Positions 1-8,493 of a stretch of DNA of 64,000 nucleotides are shown here, piece after piece. The stretch's first letter is position 1, and every line of letters starts with the position of its first letter. Where the stretch lies: the NCBI GenBank assembly GCA_965201085.1, contig CBDAVS010000016.1, forward strand, positions 62,001-126,000, written 5' to 3'. Position numbers and translations under genes: made by a program. Below the pieces are notes generated by a model. That model was given only the letters and a program-made list of their open reading frames with translations, was not told the DNA's origin and searched no databases. This DNA comes from JAPOUP01 sp965201085 (GTDB lineage Bacteria; Pseudomonadota; Alphaproteobacteria; Rhodobacterales; Rhodobacteraceae).

Positions 1-1407
1 TCGCGCGAAGAGTTCCTCCGCCGCCGCTACATTCGCGAGAACCATGAATTCTTCGATCAGCCTGTGCGAGTCCAACCGATCCTTCAACCCGACCGAAACG
101 ACCCTTCCCTCATCTGAAAGCGATATCACGCGCTCAGGGAGTTCCAGATCGAGAGGCTGCCGTCGATCACGGGCGCGCTTCAGGGCGAGATAGGCATCGA
201 ACAACGGATGGATGACACCATCGGTGAGGTCGGCGCACCTATCGTTGGGCATTCCGTCCCGAGCGGCCTGCACCTCACCATAGCTAAGCGAAGCGATGGA
301 CTTTATCATTGCCCTCGTAAATCGATGCGCAAGTTTGTTCCCTTGGGAGTCGAGCTTCAGTTCAACCGCTATGCAGGGACGCCGCACCCCTTCCCTCAAC
401 GAGCAAAGATCGCTGGAAAGACGATCGGGCAGCATTGGGACAACACGATCCGCAAAATAGGTGGAGTTGCCTCTGAGACGCGCCTCGGAATCGAGAGCGG
501 TGCCCGAACGGACATATGCCGCCACATCGGCGATGGCGACCCAGACAACATATCCTGCCGAATTCTTCGGATCCGGATCCAACCGGGCAAAGCAGGCGTC
601 GTCGTGATCACGCGCGTTTTCAGGATCGATGGTGACAAATGGCAGATCGCAAAGATTCTCACGTACATCCGCTCCCATAGGTCGAACGGCGACCGATTCG
701 GCGACGGCTTCATCCGAGAAACGATCGGGAATCCCGTGCCGCTGAATGGCGATCAGCGAAACGGAACCAGGCGCGGCAGGGTCGCCGAACGAGGCGGTGA
801 TCCGTACGCCGGGTCGACCGATGCGGTCATTTCCGCCGACAGGCTCGGCCTCGACCAGTTCACCATCCAGAACGCCGAATGCGGATTTGTCAGCGACATG
901 CCATTCTCGGTCGGCACCTTTCTCGACGGACTGAATTCGGCCACTTCCGGACCCCGCTCGGAAAATACCCAGAATCCTGCGCGTATTCCGTGCGATCCGA
1001 CGGATGACGCGAGCCTCATAAGCATGTCCCCCTGTCCGCACCGCCGTGAGTCGGGCAAGAATCCTGTCACCCGCGCCAAGCGCTGGACCAGAGGAATGCT
1101 GTATCACCAACACGCGCGGTTCCGGTCCCTCACCCTGCCAGTTCAACGGGCTGGCGAAGAGATCGCCGGCAGCGTCTGGTTGCCGAACACCAAGCACCGC
1201 TACCGGCGGCAACCTACCCGGATCCCGGTAGGACTTACGGTGTCTTTGCAACTGACCGCTATCTTCCAGTTCCCTGAGAATCCGCTTCAGGTCAACGCGA
1301 CCGGTGCCCTTGACGCCAAATGCAAGGGCGATGTCACGTTTGCTGGATCGGTTGGGATTCTCTGAAATCCAGTCCAAAACCCGGGATTTGGTGAGTGAAC
1401 CCTTCAT
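1..1407 (-). CDS. rnr: Ribonuclease R, 3' part beyond window edge
   Basis: Reading the minus strand from the ATG at 1407 gives an uninterrupted frame of about 469 residues that leaves the window without a stop. It begins MKGSLTKSRVLDWISENPNR and has an N-terminal winged-helix segment, then OB-type cold-shock sequence, then the start of the RNB exonuclease domain. The RNB metal-site region is visible as TIDPENARDHDDA, and the following YFADRVVPMLP and SDLCSL stretches are typical of RNase R. The enzyme is a processive 3'-5' hydrolytic exoribonuclease that degrades structured RNA in the cytoplasm. The C-terminal S1 domain would lie outside the window. The gene is 31 bp downstream of the DUF2064 gene on the same strand, so the two may be co-transcribed. 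Confidence 0.93.
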   Translation of the reverse strand, partial: MKGSLTKSRVLDWISENPNRSSKRDIALAFGVKGTGRVDLKRILRELEDSGQLQRHRKSYRDPGRLPPVAVLGVRQPDAAGDLFASPLNWQGEGPEPRVLVIQHSSGPALGAGDRILARLTAVRTGGHAYEARVIRRIARNTRRILGIFRAGSGSGRIQSVEKGADREWHVADKSAFGVLDGELVEAEPVGGNDRIGRPGVRITASFGDPAAPGSVSLIAIQRHGIPDRFSDEAVAESVAVRPMGADVRENLCDLPFVTIDPENARDHDDACFARLDPDPKNSAGYVVWVAIADVAAYVRSGTALDSEARLRGNSTYFADRVVPMLPDRLSSDLCSLREGVRRPCIAVELKLDSQGNKLAHRFTRAMIKSIASLSYGEVQAARDGMPNDRCADLTDGVIHPLFDAYLALKRARDRRQPLDLELPERVISLSDEGRVVSVGLKDRLDSHRLIEEFMVLANVAAAEELFAR

Positions 1408-1438
1408 ACGCGCCCACTAACACCACATGGCATCCATG

Positions 1439-2014
1439 TCATCCGGAAAGGTCTGCCGCTTCATCCACATCTCCGAGTGTGTCTGTCATCGCGATTCTGA
1501 AACCCGATAGTGTGGCGATACTATCGGCAAGGGCATCTGCGGTTGACCAGCGGACGTTCCGGAACAGCCCGGGCGGTATCGGCGCGGCACCCCCGAATCC
1601 GACCAACCAGAATCCACCGTCAAGACTGGGGCCGAACACGGCATCGCTGCCGCCGAGTATATCGAAGGCCCGCGTGATGTGTCTGGCCGATAGAGCCGGT
1701 ACATCTCCTCCGACGATCAGCACCGGGCCCGGTGACGCCACATCGAACAGCCGTCTCATGCGCTGGCCAAGGTCGCCGGTACGCTGCGCGACACGAGTGA
1801 CCCCGATTGGCCAGACGGAACTGCGAAGAGCGGTATCTGGAGCGATGGCCAGCCTTAAACACCACTTCGGACCATTGAGCCGACGGATCATGCGGTCGAC
1901 CTGATGACGGTACCACCAAGCCGCCGCGGTCATTCCTATATCGACGCCCAGTCGGGTCTTCACCCGGCCCGCCCGCGGCTCCTTGACCATAAGGAAAACC
2001 TGTCGGGCCCTCAT
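1439..2014 (-). CDS. TIGR04282/DUF2064 family GT-A glycosyltransferase-like protein
   Basis: This 191-residue protein matches the compact GT-A fold family (TIGR04282/DUF2064) found in many Alphaproteobacteria. The N-terminal KEPRAGRVKTRL motif is the nucleotide-sugar-binding start of the fold. Later motifs are VGGDVPAL and the glycine-rich FGPSLDGGFWLVG. It has no signal peptide or membrane segment and is probably cytoplasmic. The substrate is unknown; relatives are called cofactor-transfer or glycosyltransferase-like proteins without biochemical proof. It lies between dapE and rnr on the same strand. The length is normal for the family. Confidence 0.8.
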   Translation of the reverse strand: MRARQVFLMVKEPRAGRVKTRLGVDIGMTAAAWWYRHQVDRMIRRLNGPKWCLRLAIAPDTALRSSVWPIGVTRVAQRTGDLGQRMRRLFDVASPGPVLIVGGDVPALSARHITRAFDILGGSDAVFGPSLDGGFWLVGFGGAAPIPPGLFRNVRWSTADALADSIATLSGFRIAMTDTLGDVDEAADLSG

Positions 2015-2059
2015 CGCTGAACACTTGGGTTTCCTGAACCGGTGGTCGGGGTAAACGGC

Positions 2060-3208
2060 TCAGGGGAAATAGTCATCCAGGATCCTGCGGTAAATCGCCT
2101 TCAGCGCCGTTATTTCGGCAACCTCGACCCGTTCGTCGACCTGATGCATGGTCCTGCCCGCGAGTCCGAATTCCACAACCGGGCAATGGTCTTTGATGAA
2201 ACGTGAATCCGAAGTCCCCCCTGATGTCGAACACTCGGGCTGGAGTCCCGTCTCCTTCTCGACCGCCCGAGTGACAAGGCCGGCCAGATCACCCGGCTGG
2301 GTTATGAAGCTTTCGCCCGACACCTTCACGTGAACCTTGATCCTTACGCCGGTCATATGCGACATCCGCTCGGTCTCCGCCTCAAGCCACCGGCGTAGGC
2401 TCCGGGCTGAATGTGCGTCGTTAAAGCGGATATTCACCGTGGCGCGACAGGTGGCGGGAATTACGTTGCTGGCTGGATTGCCGGTGTCAATGCAGGTCAC
2501 GGCAAGCGAGGAGGGATCGAAAAAGGTGGTACCCTCGTCCAAACTGTGACCGACGAGCCGGACCATCAGCTTGGCCATGGAATGGACGGGATTCTTCGCA
2601 AGGTGAGGATATGCCGAATGCCCCTGCACTCCGGTTGCCATGAAATGCGCTGTCAGGGAACCCCGGCGACCAATTTTAATGGTATCACCCAACGAGAGCT
2701 GGCTCGTTGGCTCTCCAACCAGACAAAGGGACATCGTTTCACCCTGCTCGGCCATCCAGTCGAGCAACGCCGCCGTGCCGTCGACAGCATCACCTTCTTC
2801 GTCACCGGTTATCGCCAGAATCAAGGCACCATCGGGCGGCGATTCACGCACGAAATCTATCGCGGCGGATGTGAATGCGGCGACCGCGGATTTCATGTCC
2901 GCCGCTCCACGTCCCCATAGCCAGCCGTCGCGGATCTCACCCGCAAAGGCATCCACGGTCCAGTCCGACGCATCACCGATCGGGACTACATCGGTATGAC
3001 CGTTGAACCCGAACGTCCGCGGGTGACCTCGGGCACCCCAGCGGGCAAAAAGATTGCAGACACCATTGCGGTCGACGCGGTGGCATTCAAAGCCAGCATC
3101 CGTCAGTCGATCATGAAGCAGTTTCAGCGTCCCGGCTTCCATTGGGGTTACCGAGGGACATCTGATCAACTCAGCCGTCAGTTCAACCGGATTGACAGGT
3201 TTCACCAT
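2060..3208 (-). CDS. dapE: Succinyl-diaminopimelate desuccinylase
   Basis: This M20-family metallohydrolase of about 382 residues removes succinate from N-succinyl-LL-diaminopimelate in the lysine and peptidoglycan pathway. The first metal ligand lies in GHTDVVP, the bridging Asp in GRGAADMKS, and the catalytic Glu in TGDEEGDAVDG. The C-terminal GGTSDSRF and the late MHQVDE histidine complete the di-zinc site. The ATG at 3208 has a purine-rich stretch upstream; an in-frame GTG two codons earlier (3214) is also possible. It shares strand and neighbourhood with dapD, separated by one small gene, which is a frequent alphaproteobacterial arrangement. The ORF is complete and shows no decay. Confidence 0.96.
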   Translation of the reverse strand: MVKPVNPVELTAELIRCPSVTPMEAGTLKLLHDRLTDAGFECHRVDRNGVCNLFARWGARGHPRTFGFNGHTDVVPIGDASDWTVDAFAGEIRDGWLWGRGAADMKSAVAAFTSAAIDFVRESPPDGALILAITGDEEGDAVDGTAALLDWMAEQGETMSLCLVGEPTSQLSLGDTIKIGRRGSLTAHFMATGVQGHSAYPHLAKNPVHSMAKLMVRLVGHSLDEGTTFFDPSSLAVTCIDTGNPASNVIPATCRATVNIRFNDAHSARSLRRWLEAETERMSHMTGVRIKVHVKVSGESFITQPGDLAGLVTRAVEKETGLQPECSTSGGTSDSRFIKDHCPVVEFGLAGRTMHQVDERVEVAEITALKAIYRRILDDYFP

Positions 3209-3300
3209 TGCCACTTCTTTCGGACCCGCTCATCGGCACTGATAATGACCACGACGCATCGGAAAACCCAGCTCCGGATTGCGAAAGGGACGACCGTGGA

Positions 3301-3627
3301 TCAATCATCGAAAAACGGCGTTAGCTGAGCCACGATCACGGAATTCTCATCGACAGCCCGCAGCATCAATTCACGCTCTTCCCGCGAAATTTCGTGACCC
3401 TCTTCAAGCCGCTCCCGGAGAGAGCCGTAACTGGAGATTTCGAGCGGCGCCAATCCGGTGGTCTTCATGACCGCCACCGTTTCCCTCACCGCCACTCCTT
3501 CGTCAGAGCCACAGGAATAGCACATCAGTGCCGCTCCGGTCGCGCCTTCGGGAAGCCCGTCGTCACCGCTGCGGCCAACCTCGACCAACAAGGTGAAGAC
3601 ATCCCGCTCACACCCGTTTCCGCTCAT
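3301..3627 (-). CDS. Conserved small hypothetical protein between dapD and dapE
   Basis: This 108-residue soluble protein has three cysteines, two of them in a CYSC pair near residue 36, and an acidic helical C-terminus. I recognise no domain. It lies between dapD and dapE on the same strand, with 86 bp to dapE and about 190 bp to dapD, and I recall a small hypothetical gene at this spot in related genomes. That position suggests co-expression with lysine biosynthesis, but there is no sequence evidence of an enzymatic role. Codon use resembles the neighbours, so it is likely a real gene. Confidence 0.6.
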   Translation of the reverse strand: MSGNGCERDVFTLLVEVGRSGDDGLPEGATGAALMCYSCGSDEGVAVRETVAVMKTTGLAPLEISSYGSLRERLEEGHEISREERELMLRAVDENSVIVAQLTPFFDD

Positions 3628-3816
3628 ATTTACCCATCATTTCCAACATGCACGGCGGGGTGCCGTCCACCACAGACGTATCCGGCAACGCTTGTGGAAG
3701 CGTCTGTCCGCTTTACGATCACCGTAAAACCGATCTTTTTTTCGGTCCACACGCTTGGATCAGATGCAGTCAACACAGTCCGACGGTTCCCGATGCAGCT
3801 GCACGCGGATAACATT

Positions 3817-4644
3817 TCAGTCGCGCAGCAATTCGTTGATGGCGGTTTTCGCGCGGGTCCGCCCGTCAACCCGCTTCACGATGACCGCACAGTAAAGGCT
3901 GATGCCGTTTTTTGACGGCATCGAACCAGCCACCACAACCGAATATGGCGGCACTTCGCCGTAAGTTACCTCACCTGTCTCACGGTCGACGATTTTGGTC
4001 GATTGGCCGATAAAGACGCCCATACCCAGAACCGACCCCTCACGGATGATGCAGCCCTCGACCACTTCGGATCGAGCGCCAATAAAACAATCATCCTCGA
4101 TAATCGTCGGTCCGGCCTGCATGGGCTCAAGAACGCCACCGATCCCGACACCGCCCGACAGATGCACGTTTTTTCCGATCTGTGCGCAGGAGCCGACCGT
4201 CGCCCAGGTGTCGACCATCGTGCCCTCATCGACATAGGCACCGAGATTGACGAAGCTCGGCATAAGAACAACGCTCGGGGCGATGAAAGCGGACCTGCGG
4301 ACCGCGCAGTTCGGCACCGCCCGGAATCCAGCGGCACGCCACCTCGCCTCATCCCAATCCTTCCATTTGCTATCGACTTTGTCCCACCAGGCTCCATCCT
4401 GGGGGCTGCCGGACTGAAGTTCCATATCCTTAAGACGAAACCCCAGCAGAACGGCTTTTTTCGCCCATTGGTTTACATACCAGTCGCCGTTTTCCCTTCG
4501 CTCCGCGACGCGAAGGGATCCGGAATCCAACGCGTCAAGTGTCTCATCGATCGCCTCCCGGGCTTCCCCTCTGGTTTCGGGGGTTATACGATCGCGTTCA
4601 TTCCACGCGGTTTCAATGGCTGCTTCGAGCTGGACGTTCGGCAT
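3817..4644 (-). CDS. dapD: Tetrahydrodipicolinate N-succinyltransferase
   Basis: This 275-residue protein is the left-handed beta-helix acyltransferase that transfers succinate from succinyl-CoA to tetrahydrodipicolinate, the committed step of the succinylase lysine/DAP branch. The hexapeptide repeats are clear from about residue 115 (RRSAFIAPSVVLMPSFVN) through VDTWATVGSCAQIGKNVHLS and FIGARSEVVEGCIIREGSVLG. The N-terminal helical domain and the C-terminal KRVDGRTRAKTAINELLRD are standard, and the length matches characterised DapD. It is upstream of the small hypothetical gene and dapE on the same strand. Confidence 0.97.
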   Translation of the reverse strand: MPNVQLEAAIETAWNERDRITPETRGEAREAIDETLDALDSGSLRVAERRENGDWYVNQWAKKAVLLGFRLKDMELQSGSPQDGAWWDKVDSKWKDWDEARWRAAGFRAVPNCAVRRSAFIAPSVVLMPSFVNLGAYVDEGTMVDTWATVGSCAQIGKNVHLSGGVGIGGVLEPMQAGPTIIEDDCFIGARSEVVEGCIIREGSVLGMGVFIGQSTKIVDRETGEVTYGEVPPYSVVVAGSMPSKNGISLYCAVIVKRVDGRTRAKTAINELLRD

Positions 4645-4713
4645 GGAGGCGGTCTCGTTTCAAGGTGGTACATCGGTCCTATAGCGGAGCGGGACTCGGG
4701 CGGCAATCGGGGT

Positions 4714-5634
4714 TCAGGCGAAAGGATCGGGTTCGGGATTCGCACCGCAGACAAGGACGGAGACCCGCTCGTTCCGCGCGGGGCGATATGCGCCTGAAAC
4801 GAGAGCGGCGAGCGCCGCCGCACCGGCGGGCTCGACGTACTGCCTGCATTCCCGCCACAGCGCGGCCTGAGCCGCGGCGATGCTCGCGTCGGAAACCGTA
4901 ACGGAGTCAGCGAGCCACCCGACCGCGAGATCGTGGCAGATGCGGCCGATGCGACGGGCACCAAGCGAATTCACGGCGATGCCGGACACTTCGACCTCCA
5001 CCTCGGGGCCAGCCGCAAGGGCGGTGTTTAACGTCCGGGCGTTTTCGGGTTCGACGGCGACGACCCGACGGCGATCCCTCAACCAGGCGAGCGCTCCGGC
5101 GATCAGTCCGCCGCCACCGACAGCCACCAGCACGGTGTCGGCGTCAAGCCCCTGTTCTTCCCATTCACGAAAACAGGTGCCCTGACCTGAAACGGTTAGA
5201 TGTGCGTCATATGCATGGATCTGAACGGCACCGGTTATGGCCTCCTCCGCCTCGGCGGCCCGCTGCGCGTTGGCATAGTCCCCAGGCACCACAGTCAGGT
5301 CCGCGCCGGTGGATCGGATCAGAGCGGTTTTTGTCGGGCCTGCCAGTTCAGGGACAAAGATATGGGCCCTTCGCCCCAGCGCACGCGCAGCATAGGCGAC
5401 CGCCGCACCGTGATTTCCGCCTGACGCAGCGACATAGCCGCCATCGGGCACGTTGCCGGCCAGCATCGTGTTGAACGCTCCCCGAATCTTGAACGTGCCG
5501 GTGAGCTGCATCTGCTCAAATTTCATCTGCACCGGGTAACCGAGACCGAATCCGTTCAGACACGCGACCGGCGTCTTACGGATATGACCGTCAATTCGGG
5601 ATGCGGCGGTTGATATTTCCGCAGACCAGTCCAT
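4714..5634 (-). CDS. PLP-dependent threonine/serine dehydratase
   Basis: This is a fold-type II PLP enzyme of 306 residues from the ATG at 5634 (MDWSAEIS). A longer frame from 5727 exists, but its extra 31 residues do not resemble the family. The PLP lysine is about K49 in LTGTFKIRGAFN. SGGNHGAAVAYAA is the substrate/PLP loop and VAVGGGGLIAGAL the phosphate-binding glycine loop. The family deaminates L-threonine or L-serine to 2-oxo acids and ammonia. There is no C-terminal ACT domain, so it resembles catabolic or short biosynthetic dehydratases. A serine racemase or hydroxyaspartate-type activity cannot be excluded. Confidence 0.85.
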   Translation of the reverse strand: MDWSAEISTAASRIDGHIRKTPVACLNGFGLGYPVQMKFEQMQLTGTFKIRGAFNTMLAGNVPDGGYVAASGGNHGAAVAYAARALGRRAHIFVPELAGPTKTALIRSTGADLTVVPGDYANAQRAAEAEEAITGAVQIHAYDAHLTVSGQGTCFREWEEQGLDADTVLVAVGGGGLIAGALAWLRDRRRVVAVEPENARTLNTALAAGPEVEVEVSGIAVNSLGARRIGRICHDLAVGWLADSVTVSDASIAAAQAALWRECRQYVEPAGAAALAALVSGAYRPARNERVSVLVCGANPEPDPFA

Positions 5635-5781
5635 AGAACCGTCCTCTTGTCTTATGGCGTTGGATCGGATCCTACCGCGCTGAACGCCATGTGCAATGAG
5701 TTCAACCGCGGCGCGGTCACCCTCCACCTGCGGTAGGGCAATTCGATATCGAATGGAGATTCCTGGTATCCGTTCGTAGAC

Positions 5782-6320
5782 CTACATCGGGTATGCATCT
5801 CGCTCCAACAATTCCTGAAGCCTGTCAAATTCCACTTTACCTAACCGTGGGGTCTCCACATCCGACGGGAACTCTCCTGCCTGCACCGCCCGCCTGAAAG
5901 CCTCAAGAGCGGAAATCCGTTCCCGCCGTAGCCGTTACCGGATCGAACGAAGGTCGCCGAACGCCCGTGCGTGGCGTGGCGGATGCTCGGAGTCACCGCA
6001 AATGTCTTCCATAAACAGATTGTCGACATCTCCGCCATCGCCCGAGCCAAGCGATACCGTGACCGGCGAGCTTCGTCTTGAAACCTCGGTCATGATCGGA
6101 CCCGGAATGACTTCCACTTCCACCAGAACGCCGCCCGCCTCTTCCAGTCGCCTGAACTGCCGAAATAGCTCGTGGGCTTCAGCCCCTGTTTTGCCTACCG
6201 CCCTGAGACCACCTGTCCTGATGTCGCGGAACGAGGCCGAGAAGACCCATTACCGGGATACCCTCTTTGGCAAGCTCGCGAACGACCTTCCATGCCGCCC
6301 GCCCTTCGGAACCTAACCGG
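5782..6320 (-). pseudogene. Decayed panB-like ketopantoate hydroxymethyltransferase
   Basis: Minus-strand translation gives PanB-like pieces in two frames. LAKEGIPVMGLLGLVP near 6285-6235 corresponds to the PanB IPVMGHLGLTPQ region. After a frameshift near 6215 the next frame reads GGLRAVGKTGAEA, LEEAGGVLVEVEVIPG and VDNLFMEDICG, matching the conserved order VxGK, LExAGA, LECVP and LxxHDxLG. An in-frame TAA at 5936-5938 separates a last PanB-like piece (EAFRRAVQAGEFPSDVETP) that ends at 5782. I could not recognise the N-terminal half upstream of 6320. The functional PanB, if any, must be elsewhere. Confidence 0.65.
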
Positions 6321-6698
6321 ATTCAGTCACTTTCGAAAACCCCCGACCCGAGCGACGCGAAAAGCTGGCGAGGGGTTCCTGAATCAAGCCTGTTCATTCC
6401 CACTCGCGCGAGCGAGTGCGGAAGCGCAGACACCGCAGGAGTCCCAGCCGAAGAGACCGGAACGCGTCGTTTCCGCACATTCGCATCCTGCATCATTTTC
6501 CCGAAACCACCTGTCCCAGACCACCGCTGTCCGCGGTCTCCGACCAAGCCGCATCAATTGCCCAATACGAAATATGCATGGATATGAAGGAGCCTGGCGA
6601 TGCCGCGTCCGGTCGAACACGCGAGGCTGCCTTTCCATAATCCGGAGTTCCGCGCCAAAATCTGCGTTTGGATTAGCTTTGGTATATCAGATTCAATT
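6321..6698. other. Interval with no recognisable gene
   Basis: No frame on either strand gives a protein I recognise. It probably holds the eroded N-terminal half of the panB-like pseudogene and the upstream region of amt. AT content rises towards 6690-6730, consistent with a promoter region. Confidence 0.4.
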
Positions 6699-6725
6699 TT
6701 GGATTTAATCGGTTCGGTATATAAT
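6699..6725 (+). promoter_or_regulatory. Candidate sigma-70 promoter upstream of amt
   Basis: A perfect TATAAT at 6720-6725 lies in a locally AT-rich stretch about 65 bp before the amt start codon. A TTGGAT at 6699-6704 could be a weak -35 box, with a short 15-bp spacer. I see no good sigma-54 -24/-12 element here. Confidence 0.35.
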
Positions 6726-6789
6726 TGTCGCACCACAAGAATGGGTCAGCTGCGATCTGGACCCGAATTCAGATGGAGGAACTCTCAAG

Positions 6790-8169
6790 ATGGAAGAGCA
6801 ACTCGCCGAACTGGCGGCGAAAATCACTGAACTGGAAGCGTCCGCAGGCGTGACCAACACAATCTTCGCCGAGACCTACTACTACCTGACCATCCCGCTG
6901 ATGATCATCATCCATGCAGGCTTTCTGGCTTACGAGATGGGCGCCTCCCGACAGAAGAATGTGCTGGCCTCGGGCGTCAAGAACATCCTGGCCTTCGCCT
7001 TCATGGTGCCGACTTTCTACTTCTTCGGATGGTGGGTGTATTGGGCCTTCCCAACCGGGTTAACCTTTACTGAGGGACCGAACGGAATTTCGGGCCTGGC
7101 CTACGCAAACGCGATCGCCTTGCCCTGGGTCGAATATATGGGTCCGAACATCACGGATAACGCGTCAGGCGTATTCTGGGGCGCTTTCACCCTGTTCGCC
7201 GCGACTACAGCCTCGATCATGTCAGGCGCCGTCATCGAGCGTATCCAGGTCGCGGGCTTCGTGATTCTCGCGATCGTGCTCGGCAGTTTCGCCTGGGTCG
7301 TGGCTGCGGCCTGGGGTTGGCACGCCGATGGCTGGCTGGTCAACAAATGGGGTTTGCATGACTTCGGCGCGGCTGGACTTGTCCATGCAGTGGCCGGGTT
7401 TTTCGCTTTGGGCATCCTGATCAATCTAGGCCCCCGAATCGGCAAATTCAACGCCGACGGGTCGGCCAACCACATCGGTGCTCACAACCTGCCCTTTACG
7501 GTAACGGGCCTGATGCTGATCATCGTCGGCTTCTGGGGATTCCTAATGGCATGCCTGATCGTGCCGGGTGAGGCTTGGAGCTGGTACGGTGACAGGATCG
7601 CCACAATTTATGGAACGCCAACCACCCTGTCCTCGCTCAGCTTCAATATCCTGATGGGCTTCTCGGGCGGAATCATCGGCGCCTGGGCAATCACCCGAGA
7701 TCCGTTCTGGATGATGTCCGGCGGACTGGCGGGAATCATTGCAACCGCTTCGGGCCTTGACATCTACTGGCCACCGCTCGCATTCGCGATGGGTTTCGCC
7801 GGCGGCTGCCTGCTGCGCCCGTGTTCAAGGATCCTCGAAAGCTGGGGTATCGACGACGCGGTCGGAGCCGTGACGGTTCACGGCACGATCGGCCTGTTCG
7901 GACTTATCATGCTCGGTGTCTGGAGCTCGGGTTACCCGGCATTGCAGGGTGCGGACGCCCCCACGGTCAGCCTGATCGGGCAGATCGTCGGCGCGGTCGT
8001 GTTCTTCCTTCTCGGCTTCGTGCCAGGATATGTCGTGTCGCTGATTCTCAAATCCCTGGGGCTCCTGCGCGTAAGCGCCGAAGCGGAACGTGTCGGCCTG
8101 GACAGCACAAAGGTGCCTGTCGCGGCATATCCGGAAGGGATAGGAACCTCGGCTGCGCCGAATGGATAA
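6790..8169 (+). CDS. amt: Ammonium/methylammonium transporter Amt
   Basis: This 459-residue inner-membrane Amt/Rh-family channel has about eleven hydrophobic segments. A soluble, coiled-coil-like N-terminal extension of about 20 residues precedes the first helix (TIPLMIIIHAGFLAYEMG). The family pore motifs are present, including the GAVTVHGTIGLFG segment with a pore histidine and the AGLVHAVAGFFALG segment with the other. The family conducts ammonium and can carry methylammonium. A GGAGG ribosome site precedes the ATG. It heads a cluster with a 59-residue membrane protein and gmaS, so uptake of methylamine or ammonium for that pathway is a reasonable inference. Confidence 0.95.
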   Translation: MEEQLAELAAKITELEASAGVTNTIFAETYYYLTIPLMIIIHAGFLAYEMGASRQKNVLASGVKNILAFAFMVPTFYFFGWWVYWAFPTGLTFTEGPNGISGLAYANAIALPWVEYMGPNITDNASGVFWGAFTLFAATTASIMSGAVIERIQVAGFVILAIVLGSFAWVVAAAWGWHADGWLVNKWGLHDFGAAGLVHAVAGFFALGILINLGPRIGKFNADGSANHIGAHNLPFTVTGLMLIIVGFWGFLMACLIVPGEAWSWYGDRIATIYGTPTTLSSLSFNILMGFSGGIIGAWAITRDPFWMMSGGLAGIIATASGLDIYWPPLAFAMGFAGGCLLRPCSRILESWGIDDAVGAVTVHGTIGLFGLIMLGVWSSGYPALQGADAPTVSLIGQIVGAVVFFLLGFVPGYVVSLILKSLGLLRVSAEAERVGLDSTKVPVAAYPEGIGTSAAPNG

Positions 8170-8194
8170 TCAAGGATAACGAAAGGAGAAAACC

Positions 8195-8374
8195 ATGGGA
8201 TCCGCTTTCAGCAACTGGGAAGAGTTCACAGGTCCAATCTATATGGGCGCGAACACATCCTGGGAGGTCATCTGGACCCTTGTGGCGGCGTCGTGCTGCA
8301 TCCTGGCCTTGGTGCTTGGTTCACGACACGAGATGGACGCTTACAAGCGTCTGGAATCAGGCGAGGATCCATAG
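8195..8374 (+). CDS. 59-residue single-pass membrane protein downstream of amt
   Basis: A strong ribosome site (AAAGGAGA at 8182-8189) sits 5 bases before an ATG that opens a 59-codon frame. The peptide starts MGSAFSNWEEFTGPIYMGAN, has one hydrophobic helix at about residues 22-42 (VIWTLVAASCCILALVLG) and ends with a charged tail rich in Glu, Arg and Lys. The gene begins 25 bp after amt, so co-expression is likely. Such a microprotein could assist Amt assembly or regulation; that is inference from position and topology only. It shows no similarity to GlnK, which is soluble. Confidence 0.7.
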   Translation: MGSAFSNWEEFTGPIYMGANTSWEVIWTLVAASCCILALVLGSRHEMDAYKRLESGEDP

Positions 8375-8402
8375 ATCTGAACACCGGTCACAGACGTTGA
8401 TC

Positions 8403-8432
8403 CGGCGGGGCCGCGGCAACTCGGCCCCGCCG
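8403..8432 (+). terminator. Strong GC hairpin between the amt unit and gmaS
   Basis: A perfect 11-bp inverted repeat (8403-8413 with 8422-8432, arms CGGCGGGGCCG and complement) flanks an 8-nt loop. There is no following T-run, so it may attenuate or protect the amt transcript rather than act as a full intrinsic terminator. It starts 29 bp after the small membrane gene. Confidence 0.5.
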
Positions 8433-8493
8433 CGTGCAAAATCGATCGGGGAAAGCCGACGGATGATTCGGCACTGCGGCAAAGGGGGATGAC

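Noticed and set aside
208..1365. Plus-strand open frame of 385 codons
   Set aside because: It is antisense to rnr, whose protein is clearly recognisable on the minus strand; the plus frame has no family resemblance.
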